This document shows, piece by piece, positions 56,206 through 64,000 of a DNA stretch of 64,000 bases. The notes under the pieces were generated by a model. The model was not told the origin of the DNA. It worked only from the letters and a program-made list of their open reading frames with translations, and ran no database searches. Origin of the DNA: Orobanche coerulescens (taxonomy: Eukaryota > Streptophyta > Magnoliopsida > Lamiales > Orobanchaceae); assembly GCA_033398695.1 (NCBI GenBank), contig CM065802.1, positions 77,424,096 through 77,488,095 of the forward strand. The letters are read 5' to 3'. Position numbers and translations under genes: made by a program. The first letter of the stretch is position 1. Each line of letters opens with the position of its first letter.

Positions 56206-56512
56206 GGCGAAACTGCCTGCCGGACACGGCCCGTGCCGATTGGCACGGTCGAGTCATCCTCTACAGTCTGCCGGACAGACACGGCCCGTGTCGCATCTCA
56301 CGGTCGGGTTACCCCGACAGCTTCTAAAGCTGGCCTGCCAGACACGGCCGTGTCAAATAACACGGTCGGGTTGTCCCGACAGTCTGCCAGCCAGACACAG
56401 CCCGTGCCGAATGGCACGGTCGGGTTACCCCGACAGTCTTCCGAGACTGACCTGTTGGAGCAGCCCGTGGTGCCTGACATGGTCGGGTCAGCCCGACAGC
56501 TTCCTGTCCCTT
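56206..56512. repeat. T2 GC-rich tandem/palindromic repeats
   Basis: About five diverged ~60-75-bp units with ACACGGCCCGTG, GGCACGGTCGGGT and CCCGACAG. The clearest palindrome is GACACGGCCGTGTC (56341-56354). Open frames in this block (56161-56547, 56240-56653 and a - strand one) are side effects of the repeats. Confidence 0.85.
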
Positions 56513-57002
56513 GTCCGAAAAGTCGTCCGACGACGATTCGGGGCTAGATTTTCGACCGGATATCCAATATCAATATTTTCCGAATTTCATATCTACAATA
56601 TAAATCACATTTCCCAGAAATTAAAGATTTATATTGTAATTATAACACTCTAAGTGTATAACTCACTATCTCTAACTATCCTCCAAGGATACGGCTAGAG
56701 CTAGGATGATGAAGCTTTCGATTGTGATTATAACACTCTAAGCGTATAACTCACTATCTCTCTTTGATTTCTTGATTTTTCTCCAAGAACCACCAAGAAG
56801 AAATGAAGAAGAAGATGAAGACAATTTGAGAAAACTATTTTCTCTCTCTTGAACTCTCTCAATCGTAGGAAATGAATTGCTTGAGAGGAAGAGTTAGTCT
56901 ACTCTTTTTATTCTTCAATCAACAACTCATCAAATCACTTTTCATTATAAAAGAGATTCCATGTCCCCTATTGATAAATAATTCATGATAGTAAATCATG
57001 AA

Positions 57003-57028
57003 GTCTTCCACCACATTAGGTGGAAGAC
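57003..57028. repeat. T2 LTR perfect stem-loop followed by G12
   Basis: Arms GTCTTCCACC/GGTGGAAGAC, loop ACATTA, then AA and a G homopolymer at 57032-57043. Confidence 0.85.
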
Positions 57029-58213
57029 AAAGGGGGGGGGGGGCATCTAGAAGGGTAGGAAAAAGTTCGGTCCATTTCGAACTCCCGTGAGTCCAAACAG
57101 ATAAATTCCGATTCCGTTTCGATGTATTTACATAAATTAATTAATCCAATTAATTAATCATATCAAATACATAATAACATATTTAATTTCTCCAAGAAAT
57201 AATTATATTCATGAATTAAATTAATCACCCAGTAATTTATTTAATTCATTAGGCCGTAAATTAATTTATCCAATAAATCAATTTAGACATCCAATGTGCT
57301 AATAAATTAGATATCCAATATCTAATATTTATAAAGAGAGAATAAGCTCGATTCATTCCGTCGTCACTCCTATTGCGCGACTCGGTAGGTCTGTCTCAGT
57401 CAGTAATGGGAGGAACCAAAGAGTAGTAGCACCACCTAGCCAGCCTGGCGGCCTACAATATACCCCAACTGAGAACGAATGATTGGGATAATTCAAGAAC
57501 CATTCTGTCGTGAATACCAGTATACGTATAAATTCTTCTTTCAAATGTCCCTATCAAGTTATAGGGTCACGTTCAGTCAAACCCTATCTGTACTCGACGC
57601 TATGCATGAGTTAATGCAAATCGAGATCATCGAGCTCTCGTGTATCCAATACAACTAGCTTCAATGCTTTGGCTAAAGACTTATGATCTCATCTGCCAAT
57701 AACCGCATAGGATATATAACCCGTTCACTTACAGGAGAAATAATTCTATCTTGGTATTCCGTAGGACCTGCTACTTGCCCTTCAAGATGCACGTTGAGGT
57801 TGACCCCCGCCTTCCGGTTTATATGGTCGAACTACTCTAATGAAAATCTTAACGTCACAAGCACATCCCTACTAAATCCTCAAGTCGAAGGTTCACGAAT
57901 ACCTATCACACCCTTTTGATTCCATCATTGACAGTCCCGGAGTGAAATTGGTGTGACGAATCGAGGGTGAGTCGGTTCGAGTATACTAATCCAATTAACA
58001 TACCTATAACGTATGCTCCCACTAACCATTAGTGTTCGACAGGCACTCTCCATATCAAAGAACACGTCATACAATTCTTCACATAAACTTAACGCCCATT
58101 CAAGTTTCATCGACTTGCGAATGATTAAGTATTTGATCTATAAACCTTTCCAGTGCCGACCCCCTTATCCAATAAGGAGTGGAATGTTATGCTCTCAAAT
58201 ACACGAACTAGTT

Positions 58214-58254
58214 TCTATATATATACATATATATATATATATAAATATATATTT
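58214..58254. repeat. AT microsatellite
   Basis: A (TA)n-type run with few interruptions in the T2 LTR. Confidence 0.9.
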
Positions 58255-58517
58255 ATGAATCAGGGACGCCAGTAACTACCAGTAAATAAAGAAACATCCA
58301 TTGCCTTATATTAGTGATTTACATAATAACAAGTACAATGCCCTCACTCAACATCTTCTGAGTGGCATTCGAGGGCATACTCCTAACAACCTCAATATTC
58401 ACATGCGTGCTCGATTCATGTTATATGTGGTATTGTGTGTGTATTCATGTTGAGGAAAATGTTATTGATAGAATAATCATTTAAATACTTTCCATGAGAT
58501 TGTATATTACTGTGATA

Positions 58518-59284
58518 CAGTAAAACCTCGATAAATGAATATTGTTGGGATCAGAAAAAAAATATTCATTTAGTGAGGTTATTTACTTATCGATAAATGA
58601 ATATGTTATTTGTTTATCGCTAAATGAATTTTTTATTCATTTAGACGTTATTTTTACATTTTATTTTTTTCGTATGATTAATTATTTTACATCTAATGTG
58701 TAAATATATATAGATTAAGTACATGCTCCATGTACTAATAAGGTTCTATGTATGAAATACTTAGAGTCTATATTAGGAATACATGCACCCTACACACGAA
58801 GAAATCATCGAGTCCGTACTAAATGATAAGAATGCTCGAGAACCACATAATAGTAGCGTCACACCAAATGTGTCATTAAAAGAAGCCTTTGAAGCAATAA
58901 TCACCCTACGAAACTACTTGCTACAACACGAGCAGAATATTCCAAAAGTTTTGTTTGCACTAGAAAAAGTCAAAAATGGAATGAGTTTTGGTGGAAGGTA
59001 AAAGCAAACAACTTTAGACGTTTTTTTATGAAGAAATGAATTATTGTATGAATATTGTTGATTGGAAGAAATATTTTTTATTTTCTAGGGTGTATATATC
59101 TTACGGATATTACTGATTATTCATTTATATTTACATGGGGTATTTAAGGATTAAAAAAAAATATTCGTTAATGCATTTAGCGAGGTTATTCATTTAGCCC
59201 CTTTGCCCAAGTCGGGACCGGAGAAAATTATTCATTTGGCGAGGTTATTTATTTATCAAACATTCATTTATCGAGGTTTCACTG
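58518..59284 (+). mobile_element. Emigrant/Lemi1-like pogo (Tc1/mariner) element, 767 bp
   Basis: Terminal inverted repeats CAGTAAAACCTCGATAAATG and, reversed, CAGTGAAACCTCGATAAATG, flanked by TA (58516-58517, 59285-59286). The termini match the known Emigrant-type pattern CAGTAAAACCTCTATAAATT. Extra ATTCATTTAG(C/T)GAGGTTATT copies lie inside both ends. Confidence 0.87.
58783..59001 (+). pseudogene. Possible pogo transposase C-terminal remnant
   Basis: 72-codon frame starting MHPTHEEIIESVLND, with PNVSLKEAFEAIITLRNYLLQHEQ. This resembles the C-terminal end of plant pogo/jerky-like transposases, beyond the catalytic core, which is missing here. If right, the element is an internally deleted copy of an autonomous one. 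Recognition is from memory of the pattern only. Confidence 0.45.
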
Positions 59285-59680
59285 TATGTGTGATTTCCAC
59301 GAGCTGAAGGAAGCTCACCCCCACCTATATGGATCCCGCGGGTTAAACCAAACTGGATGGACGAAGGAGCGAGCCGAGAGGGCATATGATGATATTTTAT
59401 TAAACGATGTTTCTTTTGTGACTCATGTTTTTTTTGAAATATTTATTTGGGGAAAACTCTTGATTAGTAATAATAATTTATAAATTGTCTTCCGCCGCAA
59501 TTATTATCTCTTATCTATGACGTGTTGTTGCCTTAATTAAAAGGTATTTATTTAATCAGTGTAGCGACTCGACTTTGTAGGCGAGAGTTTTAATATTCTC
59601 AAAAGAATTTATTTTTCATAAAAATTCACTTTTTATTAATTTCCCCTATAATTATCCCTAAAAGTCGGGGCGTTACATAG

Positions 59681-59692
59681 TGGTATCAGAGC
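59681..59692 (+). promoter_or_regulatory. T1 primer-binding site
   Basis: TGGTATCAGAGC, exact initiator-Met type, three bases after the LTR end. Confidence 0.92.
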
Positions 59693-59853
59693 AGGTTTTA
59701 CCTTTCTGTAGACTCGCTAAAATATAAAAGTATCATATGCTCTCAGCTTCGCCACATCATCACTCCGTCCAAGGTACCAAATTTCAATCATTATTCATGC
59801 ATATATCATTTCATTTTATTTACATGCTTGTATATGTATATGCGAATTGTTAG

Positions 59854-60456
59854 AATGGCCAAACCTAGGATGACACCACATAAGAGGATTCTGGCTAAAT
59901 TTGACTCGCATCTTCTGGCACGCAAGGATTGGTGGGATGATCTGAGTTTACTAGAAAATGCACCGCACTATGTCATCAACAGGCTGAGCAAGTGGATGCA
60001 GTCTGGGAAACAATGTTCCGTCACGCAGCAGCTGAACCACCTAATGGAGAAGTTACCCGATGATTGGAGTTATTGCATCTTCCGACTTTGGAATGAGTCC
60101 ATAAAGAGATCACCAGAAGAGCGAGAGACCACAGATAATTTCCAATTCGTAGCTGGGTGTTTGTTAGATATGTACGCTCGAGGTGTGATACCAGCTGGAA
60201 ATTAGAGTTCCGACTCTATGAAGGAAGTGGATCCTGAAGAAGACCCTAAAGAAGACCCCCTGAAGAAGACCCTGAAGAAGATCCCAAGGAAGATCCAGAA
60301 GAAGTTCCTGATGAAAGCTCAAAGGAAGACCTCGCGGAGAACATGAAGGATGTTATCATGGTGGACGTTGAGTCCGATGAAGACGTTACTTCGTGGATTG
60401 AGTTGCGGCCCCCTATTCCTGTTATAGAGATTATTAGCAGTGATGATAAGGAGTAG
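59854..60456 (+). pseudogene. T1 extra ORF upstream of gag, acidic C-terminus, unknown
   Basis: ATG 59854 (MAKPRMTPHKR; an upstream in-frame ATG exists at 59828). The first part is ~117 codons: basic start, then LARKDWWDDLSLLENAPHYV, KQCSVTQQLNHLMEKLPDDW, FVAGCLLDMYARGVIPAGN. A TAG stands at 60203-60205. After it, with one base missing near 60265, comes an Asp/Glu/Pro repeat (DPEEDPKEDP) and an acidic end SDDKE-stop at 60456. I do not recognise a family: there is no knuckle, protease or capsid signature. Ogre-type elements also have an ORF before gag, but this element is not of that lineage. Codons look coding (few stops, long acidic run kept), so it is likely a decayed accessory gene. Confidence 0.6.
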
Positions 60457-60679
60457 TTGTAGGCTTAGTTCATTTTATTATATAACTATTATGTTGAGAT
60501 TTCCAATGGATCTTTCCAGTTTCATTTATTTAAAACATATTATATAATGAATATTAGTTATTCTATTGCCTTTATATTTTTATGTGTTGCGACTATTATA
60601 TACATTCTGCCGGTATCTTCTTATTCTTTATTTCTCGCACCGCATCGACTAATGGGTTTTACAACTCGTTGGCAGACTC
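60457..60679 (+). other. Spacer before T1 gag with candidate 3' splice site
   Basis: T-rich text, CTAAT branch-like site, then TTTACAACTCGTTGGCAG ending at 60675, 4 bp before the gag ATG. A matching donor was not identified. Confidence 0.4.
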
Positions 60680-61440
60680 ATGGCTAAACGTGGAAACCAC
60701 AAAGCTCAACCCACCCAAGATCAACTTTTGGCTGGATTGGCCACATTGCTTCAAGGCGCAACCATTTTACCGCCTAACAATCCTCAGCAAGCTCAAGCTC
60801 AAGTTATCAAGCGGTTCAATCATTTCAAGCCCCCGTCTTTCTTGGTCGTGAGGGACCAGCAGTAATAGAAGAGTGGTTCTTGAACCTAGACAGCATCTTC
60901 GACTACATGGCATGCACCGATGCTCAGAAGGTGTCATGTGCCGTGTTCCAGCTCAAGGAGGATACTAGGACATGGTGGATTGGGGTGTGAAGACTCCAAA
61001 CCTAAGATGAGAAGGATGCGTTCCCTTGGGACCAATTCAAGGAAACAGGTATGGAAAAGTACTACCCGAGGGCGTACAAAACAAGCATGCAAAAGGAATT
61101 CCTTGATCTGACCCAAGGAGGAATATCGGTTACCGACTATGAGCGCAAGTTCACCACATGTGCTGTTTTGCTCCTCACATGATCGAGACGGATGATATGA
61201 AGTCTCAGAAATTCCGAGATGGACTGCATGACCAGATTCGTTACCACCAGTCGCAGCAAATAACAAGCGCAAGTGGCACGATCAAGGGAGTGATAGTAAG
61301 AAGAATGATAAGACTGGATTTTCAGGGCGAAACCCCAGTCCGATAAACCTACATGTGCCACTTGTGGCAAAGGACATAAGGGTACCTGTATGCTTGGTCT
61401 ACTTCTGTCGTGAGAAAGGACATATGGCCTCAACATGTCC
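60680..61440 (+). pseudogene. gag: T1 gag
   Basis: Start ATG 60680 (MAKRGNHKAQPTQDQLL). A shift near 60842 leads to the capsid core (EEWFLNLDSIFDYMACTDAQKV, VFQLKEDTRTWW, FKETGMEKYYPRAYKTSMQKEFL). TGA near 60988 and TAA near 61002 break it, and another shift lies near 61155. Knuckle 1 reads CATCGKGHKGTC (shortened); knuckle 2 reads FCREKGHMASTC with its first Cys displaced (CLVYFC). Confidence 0.78.
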
Positions 61441-61483
61441 AAAAAAAGGAAAAGGTCCAGGCAAAAGTGTGCAAGGTCAAGGC

Positions 61484-62167
61484 TCAGGAGGTAAAGCTCG
61501 AGTGTATAGCATGGCTGAGGCCAAAAAAGAGACTAAACCCCAAACCATGTCAGATATGTTGTCAGTTGCTAATATTCTTGCCTTGGTGTTGTTTGATACA
61601 GGTGCATCTCATTCATTCATCTCTAGGAAGCATTGCACTTTAATTGGTTATAGAAGTAGTAAAGACTCTAGATCTCTGTTAGTTAGCATGCCTACGGGGG
61701 GAGTAGTGCGTGTAGACTCTAAAACAAACAATGTGAAGATAGAGATTAACGAACATAGCTTCTTAGCAGACTTGCACATAGTTAAACTTAGTGATTTTGA
61801 TGTTATTTTGGGTATGGATTGGTTGGACAAACATAGAGCTGTAGTTGAATGCTTCGAAAGGAGGGTAACCTTATGTCCGTCTGTTGATATCAAGACCGTA
61901 TTTGAGGGTGTAAGATTCTGTAGTACCCCAAAAGTGATTTCAGCCATGAAAGCTGTGAAGATGTTGAAGAAGTGTAGTTGCCAAGGATTCCTGGTGAATG
62001 TGATGTGGAAAACAACTTCGGAGAAGACAGTAGCTAATGTACCTATCGTCAAGGAGTATCCATATGTCTTTCCCGAAGACTTGCTGGGAGTTCCGACGAG
62101 TCGTCAATTTGAGTTCTCGATCGATCTAGTGCCAGGAGCGGCACCAATATCAAAAGCCCCCCTATAG
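61484..62167 (+). pseudogene. T1 retropepsin and connection to reverse transcriptase
   Basis: Active site VLFDTGASHSFIS (about 61590-61625), then VILGMDWLDKHRAVVEC and, at the end, EYPYVFPEDLLGVP and [11 protein letters not shown]. The frame is clean for 270 codons from 61355. It is lost at a run of six C (62156-62161), one C too many for the family pattern KAPYRM. Confidence 0.87.
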
Positions 62168-64000
62168 AATGGCGCCCAAGGAATTACAAGAGCTGAAAGT
62201 GTGTTGCTACCCAAAATATTATCCGGAGATAGATATTGCTGGAATGGATGGATGGCAAACAAGTGCGAGAACACTTCCGTGGGAAAAGTAAATAACACAA
62301 GATTTGCCGAGGTTGTTAGTCCCGGGCTTGAATGCTCTCGCGAGATATTATTAATACGAATACTTTGGAGTACAAATATTAATGTTAGAGTACAATTACA
62401 ATGAGTGTAAAGACCCTAGTTATCTTAGCTAGTGAGCGTGAATATTGCCAGAAGAACCAGATATGATGCTCTGTGAGTTCTTGTAACAATGATGGGATGC
62501 TGTGATGACTGTGAGAAATCGACGGTCTCTCACAGTGTGTATTAGCTGTATGTTTGGGCTCCTGGACTCGCAAGTCTCTTCGAGTCTGTGCTGTGGAGAC
62601 TTCGTGCCTCTGCCGACCGTCTTCTGGTTGAGAGGTACTGAGAGAGAAATCCTGAGGTAGATTCGGGAGATGAAGCCGAGATCTTGAAAGTATGTATGTT
62701 TGTATGTAATTGCCAACGTTGTTGCCAACTGAGCGTTTTCTCTGAACAGAATGGAGAACCTTTTTCCAGTTGCTGGGGGTTCTCTATTTATAGTACTGGG
62801 AGATGCTGGGCGATCGCCTCTGCTGTATTATAATAAGCGGGCGATCATCTTTAGCACATGGGCTGGTCCCCTTAAAGTCCGTAGGAGTTGCTGGCAGCCA
62901 GCTGTGCGGTCCAATGAGAAGTCTGCACGCGTCTAAGTTGCTGTCACGGGAGGTCCCACCTTGTACCTTTCGGCGGGTTTGTCGGTAGGTGATAAGGTGG
63001 TGACAGGCTGTGGGCAACGATCCATAAAATGCGGCGCCTATCACGGATCTGCACATGGACGCTGCTTTGAGATCCAGTCTTCGTAGACTTTGACGGAGGA
63101 AGGTCTCTGTTCTCGGTACAGGACGGTCGTCCTAAGTCAGGCACCAGAGTCCATCGCTAGATGCCAAAGGCGATCGCCTTGAGAGTCGATCGCTAGATAC
63201 TCAAAGGCGGACTATTAACTTCGCTCAGGTAAGCTCGTTGTAGCTCGGTCGGTTGTGGACTCGGTCGCTCGGCCTTGTAGTCGATCGCCTGTCGAGGTGA
63301 ATAAATCTCGACACAACAAAGTGCAACTTCAGGAACTGCTTGACTCTGGATTTATCCGGCCGAGTGTATCTTCATGGGGTGCGCCAGTACTCTTTGTGAA
63401 GAAAAAGGACGGAAGTTTGAGGATGTACATAGACTATCGTGAACTTAATCGACTCATGATAAAGAATAAATATCCACTTCCTATAATAGAGGGCCTATTC
63501 GATCAACTTGGAGGATCAGAAGTGTTCTCGAAAATAGATTTGAGATCCGGATATCACCAACTGAGGATTAAGGATGACGATATCCCAAAGACAGCATTTC
63601 GAACTTGATATGGACACTATGAGTTTATAGTGATGCCATTTGGTTTGACTAATGCACCAGCAGTATTCATAGACCTCATGAACCGTTTATTTCAACCTTA
63701 TTTGGATAAGTTTGTCATTGTATTCATAGATGACATACTTGTGTATTCAAAGAGCAAGGATGCACATGAGTAGCATCTTAGAATAGTATTGGGAATAATG
63801 CGCAAGGAGAAGTTGTATGCGAAGTTCAACAAGTGTGAATTCTGGCTTAACCGAGTTGCATTTTTGGGACATGTGATCACTTCTAGAGGAACCGAGGTTG
63901 ACCCGGTTAAGGTAGAGGTAATCAATGATTGGAGGGTACCAAGTAATGTAAATGAAGTTCGCAGCTTCTTGGGTTTAGCTGGTTATTATCGGTGATTTAT
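62168..64000 (+). pseudogene. T1 reverse transcriptase (split by solo LTR, runs off the edge)
   Basis: Pieces 62168-62201 and 63319-64000. Removing the solo LTR and one AAGTG restores [18 protein letters not shown]. Blocks: [60 protein letters not shown] (catalytic pair), [27 protein letters not shown] at 63606-63608 (expected CGA), TAG near 63770 (expected CAG) and TGA near 63993 (expected CGA). Confidence 0.88.
62202..63318 (-). mobile_element. Solo LTR (1117 bp) of another family
   Basis: TGTTGCTACCC...TCGACACAACA, flanked by AAGTG (62197-62201 and 63319-63323). No primer site or coding part is present. TATAAATA on the - strand (62783-62790) suggests - orientation. GATCGC-rich palindromes (AAGGCGATCGCCTT 63167-63180, GGCGATCGCC 62809-62818) then lie mainly upstream of the TATA. 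A short TRIM-like element is less likely, since no internal repeat pair is seen. Confidence 0.83.

Larger units (their letters stand above)
54987..56570 (-). other. T2 long 5' leader (non-coding)
   Basis: Same plan as the T7b leader: GC-rich repeats near the LTR (56206-56512), AT-rich middle, then inverted repeats near gag at 55387-55399 (perfect AACCTATCAGGTT), 55303-55315 (AACCTATACGGTT) and a decayed one near 55201. Confidence 0.75.
53481..58388 (-). mobile_element. T2: Ty1/copia element (5' half in the window)
   Basis: On the - strand: 5' LTR from 58388 (TGTTAGGAGTATGCCC) to about 56571, leader to 54987, gag-protease-integrase start 54986-53481, then cut by T3. The 3' half lies left of the window. 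Related to T7b. ACCTC at 58389-58393 is the presumed target duplication in T1. Confidence 0.85.
56571..58388 (-). repeat. T2 5' LTR (about 1.8 kb; inner boundary uncertain)
   Basis: The outer end is clear (CCTAACA at 58388). The inner end is placed near 56571 from a decayed primer-like text and from the T7b LTR length; 56634 or 56722 are alternatives, since TGTAATTATAACACTC and TGTGATTATAACACTC form a direct repeat there. It contains a perfect hairpin (57003-57028), a run of 12 G (57032-57043) and an AT microsatellite (58214-58254). Confidence 0.65.
58389..59677 (+). repeat. T1 5' LTR, right part (with pogo-type insertion)
   Basis: Ends GTCGGGGCGTTACA. Start not in view. The small frame 59286-59483 begins inside the DNA element and is not supported as a gene. 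Confidence 0.7.
58389..64000 (+). mobile_element. T1: Tekay-like Ty3/gypsy, outermost element of the stack
   Basis: Seen: part of the 5' LTR (58389-58517 and 59287-59677), primer site, an extra ORF, gag, protease and reverse transcriptase running off the right edge. Interrupted by a pogo-type element (58518-59284) and a solo LTR (62202-63318). T2 appears to sit in its 5' LTR, which is inferred because the left side is outside the window. Motifs such as FLGHVIT and FLGLAGYYR and the iMet primer site suggest the Tekay group. Confidence 0.82.

Noticed and set aside
56161..56653. Overlapping ORFs in the GC-rich T2 repeat
   Set aside because: Open in more than one frame and on both strands because of the tandem repeats; no protein family features.
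59286..59483. ORF MCDFHELKEAHPHLYGSRG
   Set aside because: Begins at the pogo element border and lies in the T1 LTR; no support as a gene.

Overview
The window is a heap of plant LTR retrotransposons. I see no ordinary host gene, no rRNA or tRNA gene, and nothing bacterial. Ty3/gypsy elements of Tekay-like and Tat-like type, Ty1/copia elements, plant initiator-Met primer-binding sites, an Emigrant/Lemi1-type pogo element and TATA boxes in the LTRs together point to repeat-rich chromatin of a flowering plant. It is probably a eudicot, but the species cannot be named from this sequence.

Layout. The elements form one nested stack, named here from outside in. T1 is a Tekay-like gypsy on the + strand. 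Its right part is seen at 58389-64000, carrying a pogo-type DNA element (58518-59284) and a solo LTR (62202-63318). T2 is a copia on the - strand (53481-58388); its other half lies left of the window. T3 is a gag-only gypsy, + strand (45141-53480), sitting in T2. T4 is a gypsy, - strand (42350-45140), sitting in the 5' LTR of T3. T5 is a Tekay-like gypsy, + strand (1-1959 and 38064-42349), sitting in the internal part of T4. T6 is a coding-less giant-LTR element in tandem form, LTR-internal-LTR-internal-LTR (1960-38063), sitting in the reverse transcriptase of T5. Inside T6 sit T7a, a Tat-lineage gypsy on + (3114-13870, in the first LTR), and T7b, a copia on - (18721-28005, in the first internal region). 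Four joints are proved by 5-bp target duplications plus an unbroken 'empty site': GTCGA (T6), GTATG (T7a), ATTCT (T7b) and AAGTG (solo LTR). The T4, T5, T3 and T2 joints are seen on one side only, because the other side is outside the window.

Coding content. T5, T7a, T7b, T2 and T1 keep recognisable gag, protease, reverse transcriptase, RNase H and integrase pieces, all broken by stops and frameshifts. Many of the stops look like CGA-to-TGA or CAG-to-TAG changes, as expected from decay of methylated cytosine. T7a also carries a second, archaeal-type RNase H and an antisense gene with its own TATA box and an in-frame GT-AG intron. T3 has gag only and T6 has no gene; both would need proteins supplied by relatives. 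T1 has an extra, unrecognised ORF with an acidic tail between its primer-binding site and gag.

The most unusual recurring pattern is non-coding. In at least five LTR families (T3, T4, T5, T6 and the solo LTR), clusters of short CpG-rich palindromes lie upstream of the TATA box. In T3, T4, T5 and T6 the last palindrome ends within about 5-20 bp of it. The two copia elements share a repeated AACCTATCAGGTT inverted repeat in their long 5' leaders. Frameshifts at homopolymers and small indels between sister copies suggest that part of the apparent decay could be sequence error.
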